Of a DNA stretch of 64,000 nt, positions 26,823 to 35,947 are shown piece after piece. Numbering within the stretch: position 1 is the stretch's first letter; every line of letters begins with the position of its first letter. The stretch comes from Neorhizobium lilium (GTDB lineage: Bacteria; Pseudomonadota; Alphaproteobacteria; Rhizobiales; Rhizobiaceae). Where the stretch lies: assembly GCF_004053875.1 (NCBI RefSeq), contig NZ_SBIP01000002.1, positions 310,001-374,000 of the forward strand. Direction: 5' to 3'. Under the pieces are notes generated by a model that had not been told where the DNA came from, searched no databases, and saw only the letters and a list, made by a program, of their open reading frames with translations. Both the position numbers and the translations under genes were made by a program.

Positions 26823-28241
26823 GTGAAGCGCCTTTTCTCCACAAGCCTGACCCTTCTGGTTATCACCGTGCTCCAGGGCGTGCCCGCGGCAGAGGCGCAG
26901 ACCCGCTATAACCGCACACAGTCGGACGTCCTTCTGGTCGCCCCCGACGGCGCAATTCTCGATTATACGCCAGATCGGCGCGAGGTCATCGTCAGCCGCG
27001 ACAGCACAGGCCGGCGCGTCTACCTGGACCATTACGGCAACATCGTCGCGACGGAGATGCGGCAGAACGCTAATCGCCGCGACAGCCCGGATGAATATCC
27101 GGCAGCGTCCGGAGGCTACCGCACGTATGGCAATGGAGGTGCTCAAGGCGGCTATGGTCAAGATAGCGCCGACAACCAGGGCGGCTACCGGGACTACCGG
27201 CAGTATCGCGACGGCGAACCGGGCGCGGTCACCGGCGGCATTCCCGGCCAGGGCTCCATCAGCCGCATGCCGCTGGAGGACCCGTCGCTTCCGGGCGTCG
27301 AGCCAGCCTATCCCCAGGAAGCTTCGATCGATCCGGATCAACAGCCGGCGGGTGAGCCTTTGCAGCAGCAGAAGCCGATCATTGCCGTTACCAAGAAGCC
27401 GCAGGCCGAGATCACCGCGCTGCAGGTCTTTCTCGACCGGGAGGGCATCTCGCCGGGCGTGATCGACGGGCATCTGGGCGATAACGTCAACAAGGCAGTC
27501 GCCGCCTGGCAGGAGATGACGGGCGAGACGCTCGACCCGAACAATTCGGAAGACATCATGCAGCGGCTGACCTATTCCGGCGGCCTGCCGATCGTCGACT
27601 ATACGATCACTCCGGCCGACGCTGCGGGTCCCTATGTCGCCTCCATCCCGGAAGACTACGCCCACAAGGCGCAACTCCCGGCTATGTCCTATACGTCGGT
27701 TACGGAAAAGCTGGCCGAGCAGTTCCATATGGACGAAGGCTACCTGAAGGCGCTCAACCCGAACGCCGACTTCTCTCTGCCGGGTACAACGATCAAGGTC
27801 GTCAATCCAGGCCCCATGAAGGTCGGTCAGGTGACCCGCATCATCGCCGACAAGGCCAAGAAGCAGGTGCTGGCTTATGGCGCAGACGGCAGGCTGATCT
27901 CTGCCTACCCCGCAACGATCGGGTCCAGCGACACGCCCTCCCCCACCGGCACCCATACTGTGGAGCGGATCGCTTTCGATCCGGGCTATACCTATAACCC
28001 CAAGATCAACTTCAAGCAGGGCGACAACGATCAGATCCTGCAGATCCCACCGGGACCCAACGGGCCTGTAGGCTCCATCTGGATTGCGCTCTCCAAGCCG
28101 ACCTACGGCATTCATGGAACGCCCGAGCCATCCAAGATCGGCAAGACCAACAGCCATGGCTGCGTACGTCTGACGAACTGGGACGCAACCGAACTGGCCA
28201 AGATGGTCAAGCCGGGCACGGTCGTGGAATTCATGGAGTAA
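26823..28241 (+). CDS. L,D-transpeptidase (YkuD) with PG-binding domain
   Basis: A 472-residue exported enzyme. The GTG start gives a clean signal peptide (KRLFSTSLTLLVITVLQGVPAAEA). A Gly/Tyr/Asp-rich linker of about 150 residues is followed by a PG_binding_1 domain (ITALQVFLDREGISPGVIDG) and, at about residues 330-472, the YkuD domain with catalytic His and Cys in GIHGTPEP and SHGCVRLTNWDA. Such enzymes make 3-3 crosslinks or attach proteins to peptidoglycan, both important in polar-growing Rhizobiales. Upstream in-frame ATGs exist but would hide the signal peptide. Confidence 0.9.
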   Translation: MKRLFSTSLTLLVITVLQGVPAAEAQTRYNRTQSDVLLVAPDGAILDYTPDRREVIVSRDSTGRRVYLDHYGNIVATEMRQNANRRDSPDEYPAASGGYRTYGNGGAQGGYGQDSADNQGGYRDYRQYRDGEPGAVTGGIPGQGSISRMPLEDPSLPGVEPAYPQEASIDPDQQPAGEPLQQQKPIIAVTKKPQAEITALQVFLDREGISPGVIDGHLGDNVNKAVAAWQEMTGETLDPNNSEDIMQRLTYSGGLPIVDYTITPADAAGPYVASIPEDYAHKAQLPAMSYTSVTEKLAEQFHMDEGYLKALNPNADFSLPGTTIKVVNPGPMKVGQVTRIIADKAKKQVLAYGADGRLISAYPATIGSSDTPSPTGTHTVERIAFDPGYTYNPKINFKQGDNDQILQIPPGPNGPVGSIWIALSKPTYGIHGTPEPSKIGKTNSHGCVRLTNWDATELAKMVKPGTVVEFME

Positions 28242-28258
28242 ACTCCAAAGCTTCGAAT

Positions 28259-28288
28259 AAAAAAGGCGCCTCCAGAGGCGCCTTTTTT
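28259..28288. terminator. Bidirectional terminator after the L,D-transpeptidase
   Basis: A 13-bp stem AAAAAAGGCGCCT/AGGCGCCTTTTTT has loop CCAG, with flanking A- and T-runs. It separates the convergent transpeptidase and ParA-like genes. Confidence 0.93.
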
Positions 28289-28319
28289 ATGTCTGACGAT
28301 GTGAGTGCAGGTTGCCGGG

Positions 28320-29036
28320 TCAAGCAGCGTTCCGGCCAAAGCCGAAAATGCGCGCCGTGCCGGAGCGGACAACCTTCATCGGCATCAGCCGACGCACTTC
28401 GTCGGCAAAGGCACGAGCATTGTCCCGGGCGCGATCGATATTGCTGACTTTCTGAGGGTCGAGCGTGTGCAGCGTGCCGCCCGTCTCGAACAGCTCCTTG
28501 AAGGCGATGCGTTCGCCGATCGGAGTGCTCAGCACATTGACCCCGCGGGCTGCCAGCAGGCCCTTGATGGCGACCATGGCTCTGGTCGTGACCATGGAGG
28601 TAACGCGCGTCAGCACCACCGAATGCGGGATGGTCAGATTGGCCTTTTCCTTGAGGAAGGACAGGAGATCGAGGATTTGCGCCGCACCCTTGGCATCCAT
28701 GGCCGAGCCCTGGACCGGGATCATCACATGATCCGAAAGCCCGATCGCGGTCGTTACCAAGGCATCCCGTGCGCCGGCGAGATCGATGATGAAGAAATCG
28801 GTGCGTGAGGAAAGCTCCCGCAGGTGACACTGGAGAGAGGCGACTGTGACTTCGGAGACCACATCGATATTGTGGAGGGGGCCGGAAGCCTCGCGCCATT
28901 GGGTGATCCAACGCTGCGGATCGGCATCGATCACAGTCACCCGGAAACCCTGATGAGCAAGCTCGGTGGCGAGCAGAAGCGCCGCCGTCGTCTTTCCGGC
29001 TCCGCCCTTGGCATTGGCAAAAGAAATTACAGGCAT
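28320..29036 (-). CDS. ParA/MinD-family ATPase
   Basis: A 238-residue P-loop ATPase with deviant Walker A FANAKGGAGKTTAALLLA, the A' motif VIDADPQRWITQW and Walker B FFIIDLAGAR. It lacks an N-terminal HTH, so it is a small ParA/VirC1-like ATPase rather than a chromosomal ParA, and no parB gene is adjacent. Such ATPases position cargo on the nucleoid or pole. A Ser/Arg/Gly-rich basic C-terminus could bind DNA. It is monocistronic. Cargo unknown. Confidence 0.85.
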   Translation of the reverse strand: MPVISFANAKGGAGKTTAALLLATELAHQGFRVTVIDADPQRWITQWREASGPLHNIDVVSEVTVASLQCHLRELSSRTDFFIIDLAGARDALVTTAIGLSDHVMIPVQGSAMDAKGAAQILDLLSFLKEKANLTIPHSVVLTRVTSMVTTRAMVAIKGLLAARGVNVLSTPIGERIAFKELFETGGTLHTLDPQKVSNIDRARDNARAFADEVRRLMPMKVVRSGTARIFGFGRNAA

Positions 29037-29191
29037 GTCGGTCCCCGAATATCACTGAGCCGCATCGCTCACGGAGACGCCGGCACACATGGCGTCTTGC
29101 CCCGCATCCTTGCTAAACATGGTTAACACAATATGAATTTAGGGACGGCTAATATCACCCGGTAGATTTAGCCTTTGCCTCTAACACGCGG

Positions 29192-29221
29192 AAAACCCGG
29201 CGATTCTCATCACCGGGTCTT
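29192..29221 (-). terminator. Terminator of the alcohol-dehydrogenase operon
   Basis: On the minus strand a stem ACCCGG/CCGGGT with a 12-base loop is followed by TTTTCC, about 37 bases after the stop codon. Confidence 0.65.
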
Positions 29222-29257
29222 TGTTAATTCAGCTATCGATATTCGAGCACCAGACCG

Positions 29258-30403
29258 TCAGAAGCAGTCGAGGAAGAGTGCCTTGGTGTTTTCCAGCGTC
29301 ATCGGCACCGGATTGCCGCCGCAACTCGGGTCTTCGATGGCCATCGCTGCCAATTCGTCGATTCTGTCGGGCTTGATTCCCATGGCCGTCAGGTTCTGCG
29401 GCACGCCAAGCTCGGCGCGTAGCGCGAGGACGTAATCGTAAAAGCCATCGAAGCCACCGGAAATACCGAGATAAGCGGCGGCGCGGCCGATCTTCTCCTC
29501 GATGGCCGGACGGTTGAAGCGCAGTACGGCCGGCATCACGACGGCATTGGTCATCCCGTGATGGGTGTTATAGACGGCCCCGATGGGGTGCGACAGCGCG
29601 TGGATGGCACCGAGCCCCTTCTGGAAGGACACCGCACCCATGGCGGCAGCAGCCATCATATTGGTGCGCGCCTCCATATCCGAACCATCCTTGAATGCGC
29701 GCGGCAGGAAGTCTTTGACGAGACGAAGGCCTTCGAGCGCAATGCCGCCCGACATGGGATGGTAGAAGGGCGAGCTATAAGCCTCAAGGCAATGCGCGAA
29801 AGCGTCCATGCCGGTGCCGGCGGTGATCACCTTCGGCATGCCCGTCGTAAGTTCGGGGTCGCAGATAACCACGCCCGGCAGCAGCTTGGGATGGAAGATG
29901 ATCTTCTTCACGTGGGTTTCGGAATTGGTGAGAACCCCGGCCCGGCCGACTTCCGAACCCGTGCCGGCCGTTGTCGGAACCGCCACGATCGGCGCGATCT
30001 TCGACGCATCCGCACGCGTCCACCAGTCGCCGATATCCTCGAAATCCCAGACCGGGCGGGTTTGGCCAGCCATGAAAGCGATCAGCTTGCCCAAATCGAG
30101 GCCCGAGCCGCCGCCGAACGCGACCACGCCGTCATGGCCGCCGTCGCGGTAAACCTTGACGCCGGCTTCAAGGTTCTTCTCGTTCGGATTGGGATCGACC
30201 TCCGCAAAGATTGCACGTCCAAGTCCTGCTTCGTCCAGCACGTCCAGCGCATGGCCGGTGATGGCCATGGATGCAAGTCCCCGATCGGTGACCAGCAGCG
30301 GCTTCTTCAGGCCGAGCGTCTTGGCTGCATCCGCCAGTTCCTTGATCCGGCCCCGGCCGAGCTTGATGGCGGTCGGGTAGCTCCAGTTCGCGACGATGTT
30401 CAT
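29258..30403 (-). CDS. Iron-containing alcohol dehydrogenase
   Basis: A 381-residue group III (Fe-ADH) enzyme. NAD-binding GGGSGLDLGKLIAF, the cofactor loop AVPTTAGTGSEVGRAGVLTN and the metal-binding His residues in GMDAFAHCLEAYSS and AIHALSHPIGAVYNTHHGM are clear. It oxidises an alcohol to an aldehyde (or the reverse). Its ATG overlaps the stop of the aldehyde dehydrogenase gene by four bases. With the upstream ligase and hydrolase it would supply the alcohol-oxidation step of a gamma-glutamylated amino-alcohol route; this is inference. Confidence 0.92.
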   Translation of the reverse strand: MNIVANWSYPTAIKLGRGRIKELADAAKTLGLKKPLLVTDRGLASMAITGHALDVLDEAGLGRAIFAEVDPNPNEKNLEAGVKVYRDGGHDGVVAFGGGSGLDLGKLIAFMAGQTRPVWDFEDIGDWWTRADASKIAPIVAVPTTAGTGSEVGRAGVLTNSETHVKKIIFHPKLLPGVVICDPELTTGMPKVITAGTGMDAFAHCLEAYSSPFYHPMSGGIALEGLRLVKDFLPRAFKDGSDMEARTNMMAAAAMGAVSFQKGLGAIHALSHPIGAVYNTHHGMTNAVVMPAVLRFNRPAIEEKIGRAAAYLGISGGFDGFYDYVLALRAELGVPQNLTAMGIKPDRIDELAAMAIEDPSCGGNPVPMTLENTKALFLDCF

Positions 30404-31785
30404 TGCGTGACTTTCTTCAGATGGTAGGATTTCGGGCGGGTCAGGTTGTGGAAGCCGAGAACCGAGAGCGACCCGCCGCGCCCGGTCTGCTTGACGCCTG
30501 TCCAGACCAGCGCCGGATCAAGATAATCGGCGCGGTTCATGAACACGGTTCCGGTCTCGATCTCGCGACCGATGCGGCCGGCGCGCTCGGGATCCTGCGT
30601 CCAGAGTGAAGCCGTCAGGCCGTATTTGCTGTCGTTCATCAGCGCGATCGCCTCGTCGTCGCTCTTCACCTTCATGATGCCGACGGCGGGACCGAAGGTT
30701 TCCTCGCGCATGATCTCCATGGAGTGGTCCACGTCCACCAGCACCTGTGGTGCCAGATACGCGCCGCCGTCATCGGCCGGGAAGAGCTTCGGATCGACCA
30801 GTGCCTTGGCACCCTGCGCCACTGCACCGGCGATCTGCTCGCGCACCGTCTTGGCGAAGCGCTTGTGCGCCATCGGACCGAGCGTCGTATCGGGCTCCAG
30901 CGGATTGCCGAGCTTGTAGTTCGACACCCAGGCGACCGATTTCTCGACGAACGAGTCGTAGAGCGACTCGTGGACGTAGATGCGTTCGATGCCGCAGCAG
31001 CATTGGCCGGAATTGAAGGTGGCGCCATCCATCAGCGTATCGACGGCGGCATTCAGGTCGGCGTCCTCCATCACATAGCCGGGGTCCTTGCCGCCGAGTT
31101 CCAGGCCGATGCCGGTAAACGTGCCGGCTGCCGCCCGCTCGATGGCGCGCCCGCCCTCGACGGAGCCGGTGAAATTGATGAAGTTGAAAAGGCCATCCGC
31201 AATCAGCGCGCCGGTCGTCTCATGGTCAAGGAAGAGGTTCTGGAACACGTCCTCCGGAACGCCCGCCTCGACAAAGGCGCGTACCATGCGCTCGCCGACC
31301 AGCAGGGTCTGGGCTGCATGCTTGATGACGACGGTGTTGCCGGCCATCAGCGCAGGCGCGACCGTGTTGATCGCGGTCATGTAGGGGTAGTTCCACGGCG
31401 CGATGACCAGCACCACGCCATGTGGCTCGCGCTCGATGCGTCGTTCGAAGCTGGCGCTGTCTTCGACCAGCAGCGGCGCAAGCGCATCCGCCGCGATCGA
31501 CGCCACATAGTTCGAGCGCTCGTTGAAGCCGCGGAATTCGCCGCCATAGCGGACCGGCCGGCCCATCATCCAGGCAAGCTCCGGCACCACCTCGTCGGTC
31601 ATCTCGTTCAGGCGGGTGACGCCCTTGAGAACGAGCTGCACACGATCTTCGAGGGGGCGTCTTGCCCAGCTTTTCTGGGCCTGCCGCGCCCGGCTCACCG
31701 CCTCGCGAGCCGCTTGCTCCGACATGGCCGGGCGTTCGGCATAGACCGAGCCGTCGACCGGCGAGATACATTGGATCATAGACAT
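30400..31785 (-). CDS. Aldehyde dehydrogenase (NAD(P)+)
   Basis: A 461-residue enzyme of the ALDH superfamily. The general-base Glu is in GIGLELGGKDPGYV, the catalytic Cys in TFNSGQCCCGIERIYV with an unusual Cys triplet, the cofactor segments in VIAPWNYPYM and FINFTGSVEGGRAI, and the C-terminal EETFGPAVGIM. Such enzymes oxidise aldehydes to acids; subfamily not resolved. Start at MSMIQ because AGGA then lies nine bases upstream; an ATG nine bases earlier is the alternative. It is co-transcribed with the Fe-ADH gene. Confidence 0.92.
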   Translation of the reverse strand: MSMIQCISPVDGSVYAERPAMSEQAAREAVSRARQAQKSWARRPLEDRVQLVLKGVTRLNEMTDEVVPELAWMMGRPVRYGGEFRGFNERSNYVASIAADALAPLLVEDSASFERRIEREPHGVVLVIAPWNYPYMTAINTVAPALMAGNTVVIKHAAQTLLVGERMVRAFVEAGVPEDVFQNLFLDHETTGALIADGLFNFINFTGSVEGGRAIERAAAGTFTGIGLELGGKDPGYVMEDADLNAAVDTLMDGATFNSGQCCCGIERIYVHESLYDSFVEKSVAWVSNYKLGNPLEPDTTLGPMAHKRFAKTVREQIAGAVAQGAKALVDPKLFPADDGGAYLAPQVLVDVDHSMEIMREETFGPAVGIMKVKSDDEAIALMNDSKYGLTASLWTQDPERAGRIGREIETGTVFMNRADYLDPALVWTGVKQTGRGGSLSVLGFHNLTRPKSYHLKKVTQ

Positions 31786-31820
31786 GATCGCCATTCCTGT
31801 TGTTGATTTTGGTCGAGGGT

Positions 31821-33191
31821 CTACACCCTCTCGAAACCGCGCGCCACTTCCCAATCCGTCACGCGCCGGTCGTATTCTTCCTGCTCCCATTGCGCCGCAC
31901 GGACGTAATGGTCGATGACATCGTCACCGAAGGCCGAGCGCAGAAGCTCGGAGCCACCGAGAAGCTCCGTCGCATCCCGCAGGGTCTTGGGGATTTCCCG
32001 GATATCCTTGCCGCCATAGGCGTCGCCCACGAAGGCGGGCTCCAGCGCCAGCTTCTTCTCGATGCCATCAATGCCGGCCGCCAGCAGTGCCGCCATGGCA
32101 AGATAGGGATTGAGGTCAGAACCACCGACGCGGCACTCGACCCGGATACCCTTGCTCTCTTCGCCGCAAAGGCGATAGCCGGCGGTCCGGTTGTCCTTGG
32201 ACCAGACGGCTTTGGTGGGAGCGAAAGTGCCGGCCATGAACCGCTTGTAGGAATTGATGTAGGGCGCCAGGAAATAGGTGATCTCGCCGGCATGGGCGAG
32301 TAGCCCCGCTACATAATGCTTCATGAGTTCGGACATGCCGTGTTCGGCATCCTTGTCGAAGAAGAGCGGCGTCTTGCCGTCGGCGCTCCAGAGCGACTGG
32401 TGGATATGCGACGAACTGCCGGCGGCTGCATAATTCCACTTGGCGAGGAAGGTGATGGCCTTGCCTTTGCTCCAAGCGATTTCCTTGGAAGCGTTCTTGA
32501 TGATGGCATGCCGGTCCGCCATGGTCAGCGCTTCGGCATAGCGAACGTTGATCTCCTCCTGGCCGGCGGAGGCTTCCCCCTTGGAGTTCTCGACCGGGAT
32601 GCCGGCACCCTGCAGGCCGGTCCGAATGGCCCGCATGACCTCCTCTTCCTTCGTCGTCTGGAAGATGTGGTAGTCCTCGTTATAGGCACTGGCGAGCTTC
32701 AGGTTCCGGTAATTGTTCTCGCGCGCGCTGTCATAGCTCTGGTCGAACAGGAAGAATTCCAGCTCGCTTGCCATGAAGGCCTTCATGCCCATGTCTTCCA
32801 GGCGCTTGATCTGCTTCTTCAGGATCGCGCGTGGAGAATGCGGCACTTCCGCATGGGTATGGTGGTCATAGACGTCGCAGAGCACCAGCGCCGTGCCCTC
32901 GAGCCAGGGCAGCTTGCGCAGCGTCGAAAGGTCCGGCTTCATTGTATAGTCGCCGTAGCCCTGCTCCCAGCTGGACGCCTTGTAGCCGGAAACGGTTTCC
33001 ATCTCGATGTCGGTCGCCAGCAGATAGTTGCAGCTATGCGTTTCCTTGTAGGCGCTTTCGACGAAGAATTCTGCCTGGAAACGCTTGCCCATCAGCCGGC
33101 CCTGCATGTCCACGAGCGCGGCTACGACGGTATCGATCAGACCGGCTGCGACATCGAGCTTCAGATCATCGAAGGAATAGGTGACGGTCAT
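31821..33191 (-). CDS. Glutamine-synthetase-family gamma-glutamyl-amine ligase
   Basis: A 456-residue GS-fold ligase. Metal and ATP site motifs are FMASELEFFLFD, the Glu/Asn segment AGQEEINVRYAEALTMADR, GSSSHIHQSLW, the RFMAGTFAPTKAVW segment and RVECRVGGSDLNPYLAMAALLA. It differs from GlnA and lacks the adenylylation loop, fitting the PuuA/GlnA3/IpuC group that makes gamma-glutamylated amines from glutamate, ATP and an amine. Neighbours (permease, alcohol and aldehyde dehydrogenases, N-formylglutamate-amidohydrolase-like enzyme) support a catabolic role. Substrate may be a polyamine or an amino alcohol; alcohol dehydrogenase presence favours the latter. Confidence 0.88.
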   Translation of the reverse strand: MTVTYSFDDLKLDVAAGLIDTVVAALVDMQGRLMGKRFQAEFFVESAYKETHSCNYLLATDIEMETVSGYKASSWEQGYGDYTMKPDLSTLRKLPWLEGTALVLCDVYDHHTHAEVPHSPRAILKKQIKRLEDMGMKAFMASELEFFLFDQSYDSARENNYRNLKLASAYNEDYHIFQTTKEEEVMRAIRTGLQGAGIPVENSKGEASAGQEEINVRYAEALTMADRHAIIKNASKEIAWSKGKAITFLAKWNYAAAGSSSHIHQSLWSADGKTPLFFDKDAEHGMSELMKHYVAGLLAHAGEITYFLAPYINSYKRFMAGTFAPTKAVWSKDNRTAGYRLCGEESKGIRVECRVGGSDLNPYLAMAALLAAGIDGIEKKLALEPAFVGDAYGGKDIREIPKTLRDATELLGGSELLRSAFGDDVIDHYVRAAQWEQEEYDRRVTDWEVARGFERV

Positions 33192-33223
33192 GATAGGTCC
33201 ATTTACTGATCAAGAGGATCGTG

Positions 33224-33256
33224 GTGAAGCTGCCACAAGACGTGCGGCAGCTTCAC
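33224..33256 (-). repeat. Intercistronic hairpin between permease and ligase genes
   Basis: A perfect 11-bp stem GTGAAGCTGCC/GGCAGCTTCAC with an 11-base loop and no U-tract lies in the 122-base gap of the operon. It may attenuate or stabilise the upstream message. Confidence 0.55.
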
Positions 33257-33313
33257 TCAGCATTACAGGTCAGGAGAAAGCCGCGGCTGCGCCTCCCTCG
33301 CAAGCTTGACGGG

Positions 33314-34906
33314 TTACTTCCCGGGCACGGCAGAGACGGCGCCGGTCTCCCCGACGGCCGCTTCCGCAGCGGCAATCTCGGCCTTGCGCCGGGCGATCAT
33401 GTCGCCGATGGGCGGACCCTGGAAGCGCTTGTTCTCCACCGCGAACCAGATCACGATTGCCAACACGATGAAGCCTACCGTCACGCCGAAAACCTTGTCG
33501 TTCGGGGGCTGGATCGCGATGTAGACGATCAACACCATGCCGAGCGTCGCAAGCACCCCGACGGTCTTGTAGACGCCTGCCCCCAGGTTCCAGGGACCGG
33601 GAGCCGGCCATTTCTTCGTGCCATAGGCGAAGATGCCGAGCACGATCGGGAACAGGAAGGACAGGAAGAGGAAGATCAGCGTCGCGTTCACAACGGTGAC
33701 ATAGAGGCTGGCCTCACCGACGGAGATGAAGAGCGCACCCCAGACGAACAGGCTTTCGAGTGCTGCACCGGTCCAGATGGCGGCGACGGGCGTGCGGAAT
33801 TTCCGGCTAACGCTTGAAAGCGCCTTGGAGCCCCAAGGGATGCCGCCATCGCGCGAGAAGGCGAAGATCATGCGCGAGCAGGAGGTCACGGTTGCCAGCC
33901 CGCAAAGGAACTGGGCGATGAAGATGGCGACGTAGAGGATCGTTACCAGCCAGGCGGGCATGATGGCATTGATTGTGGAGAAGAATACGCTCCAGCCCTG
34001 CTTGGCGCCTTCCGCCATGTCCGGAATGGCTATCACGAAGGAAGACAACATGACCCAGCCGGCAAGCGACGACCACAGGACCGCCGATACCATGGAACGC
34101 GGCACCGACAATGCCGCCTTCTTCGTTTCTTCCGAAGTGTGTGCCGAAGCGTCATAGCCGGTGATCGTATAAATCGGCAGTAGCAGGCCGAGGGCGAAGA
34201 TGTACCACATGCTGTCCGACTTCGGCCAAACGGCACCGCCTGCATCGCCGGAGTAATTGGTGAAGGTCCACAGACGCGAGAAATCATGCGTCGGCGCGAA
34301 GTAGAAGCAGGCAATGGTAAGAACTGCTGCCGTCACCAGGATCAGCGTGCCGGAGAAGTCGGTGAGCTTCGCGGTCAGCCCGATGCCGAAATGGTTGATG
34401 GCTGCCTGGACGACGGTGAACAGCACCACCAGCACGACCTGCATGGCGGGAGACACGACGCCGGTCGCATCTGCAATACCAAGCTGCGCGCCGAACGTGC
34501 CGCCGAGGAAAAGCGCGGTGCCGATATTGATGGCGCCGAGTACGGTGATGAGGCCGAGAAGGTTGAGCCAGGCCGTCAGCCAGCCGGTGAAGCGAGTGCC
34601 GAGGATCGAACTCCAGTGATAGAGCCCGCCCGCCGTCGGATAGGCAGAGGAGATCTGGGCCATGCCGAGCGCAAAGAACAACGAGATGATGCAGCCGACC
34701 GGCCAGCCGATCCCGATCGCCGCGCCGCCGACGCCGGAAGTCGCCTGCGCCAGCGAGTTGATGCCGCCGGACAGAATGCAGATGATGGAAAAGGATATTG
34801 CGAAGTTGGAGAACGAGCTCATCCGCCGTTCCAGCTCCTGGGCATAGCCCATGGAATGGAGGATATGGATATCCTCGCTTTTGTCTCTATCGGTATAATC
34901 GGACAT
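33314..34906 (-). CDS. APC-superfamily amino acid/amine permease
   Basis: A 530-residue transporter with 12 or so helices in the APC fold. It starts with ISFSIICILSGGINSLAQATSGVGG (TM1 break region), has GWPVGCIISLFFALGMAQISSAYPTAGGLYHWSS, and ends in a long charged tail. It resembles GABA permease/ethanolamine permease-like members. Strong ribosome-binding site AGGGGGAA. It lies between the N-formylglutamate-amidohydrolase-like gene and the ligase, so it probably imports the amine that the ligase glutamylates. Confidence 0.9.
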   Translation of the reverse strand: MSDYTDRDKSEDIHILHSMGYAQELERRMSSFSNFAISFSIICILSGGINSLAQATSGVGGAAIGIGWPVGCIISLFFALGMAQISSAYPTAGGLYHWSSILGTRFTGWLTAWLNLLGLITVLGAINIGTALFLGGTFGAQLGIADATGVVSPAMQVVLVVLFTVVQAAINHFGIGLTAKLTDFSGTLILVTAAVLTIACFYFAPTHDFSRLWTFTNYSGDAGGAVWPKSDSMWYIFALGLLLPIYTITGYDASAHTSEETKKAALSVPRSMVSAVLWSSLAGWVMLSSFVIAIPDMAEGAKQGWSVFFSTINAIMPAWLVTILYVAIFIAQFLCGLATVTSCSRMIFAFSRDGGIPWGSKALSSVSRKFRTPVAAIWTGAALESLFVWGALFISVGEASLYVTVVNATLIFLFLSFLFPIVLGIFAYGTKKWPAPGPWNLGAGVYKTVGVLATLGMVLIVYIAIQPPNDKVFGVTVGFIVLAIVIWFAVENKRFQGPPIGDMIARRKAEIAAAEAAVGETGAVSAVPGK

Positions 34907-35006
34907 GACTTCCCCCTAATATAGCCGACCGCAACCATGCGGCCTTGAGCCTCACACATCCCGCGGCTGATCGTCCGCGGGTATTCGAGCCACTGCTCCC
35001 TGGGTT

Positions 35007-35783
35007 TTATCGTTGGAAAGCGTCGAGACTGTCCCGCAGCAATCCTGTCAGGAAATCGGCCACAACCCTTTGGCCGGTTTCATCATTTATGAGGTCGTTT
35101 CTAACTTCGATCATCACGTTCAGCAGGCCAGCCGGCAAGGCATGGACTTCGAGCGTATGCGTTACCCCGTCGGCCGGCCCATAAGGCTCGTTGCGCTCGA
35201 CGCGGTACTGGTTGGCTTTCGCTGCATCGGCCAGCATCCGGTCGGCAAGCCGGCTGTCCTTGTCGTGCAGAATGCCGATCTCGACGGGGCGTTTCTTCCC
35301 GAAATAGACCGGCGTGAAGCTATGCAGCGTCACAATAACCGTATCCAGCCCCCGCTCCCGCCGGTTCTCGATCTCCTGGTGTATCCGGCCGTGGAACGGT
35401 AGATAGAGGGCCGTCGTGCGCCGCGAGCGTTCCGACGCGGACAGGTTTTCGTTGCCGGGAATACGGAAGATCTCGCTGACGTCGCGCATGGCCGCAGGCG
35501 ATTCCGGCGGTCGGTTGCAGTCGTAGATCAGCCGCGAGAACCGTTGGTAGATCAGCGCCGCGTCCAGGCTTTGGGACATAAAGCGGGCAACGGCAAGCGC
35601 ACCGGGATCCCACGCGATGTGGGAAAGGCGTGCCTCTTCCGACAGGCCGAGATCGCCATATCGCTGCGGCAGGCGGCGCGACGCATGTTCGCACACCAGC
35701 AGAACCGGGCTTACCCCTTCCGCATTTTCCACGGCGACGGGCTCACCGTCTGCATCCGTGAAGAAATCCGACTGAACCAGCAT
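35007..35783 (-). CDS. N-formylglutamate amidohydrolase-family enzyme
   Basis: A 258-residue protein of the HutG-like family of zinc amidases. Visible are VLLVCEHASRRLPQRYGDLGL near the N-terminus, SRLIYDCNRPPES, and VIVTLHSFTPVYFGKKRPVEIGILHD. HutG releases formate from N-formylglutamate in histidine breakdown, but no hut genes are here. In this operon it may hydrolyse a gamma-glutamyl amide, which is structurally related (inference). The start ATG at 35783 is preferred; a TTG 39 codons upstream would overlap the divergent promoter. First gene of the minus-strand unit. Confidence 0.85.
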   Translation of the reverse strand: MLVQSDFFTDADGEPVAVENAEGVSPVLLVCEHASRRLPQRYGDLGLSEEARLSHIAWDPGALAVARFMSQSLDAALIYQRFSRLIYDCNRPPESPAAMRDVSEIFRIPGNENLSASERSRRTTALYLPFHGRIHQEIENRRERGLDTVIVTLHSFTPVYFGKKRPVEIGILHDKDSRLADRMLADAAKANQYRVERNEPYGPADGVTHTLEVHALPAGLLNVMIEVRNDLINDETGQRVVADFLTGLLRDSLDAFQR

Positions 35784-35947
35784 GAGCCGCCCGGAGGTTA
35801 ATTGTAGATTAAGAAGAGAATTCTTCACTTTCGGACGAAGGTCAACGTGATTCTGAAAAAATCTCTTCAGCACTGCCCGTTGACATCGCCTCGGAAACAA
35901 ATCTTAATCTTCATGAAAACCGGCGAAGACCGGGGGGAACAGGTTCC

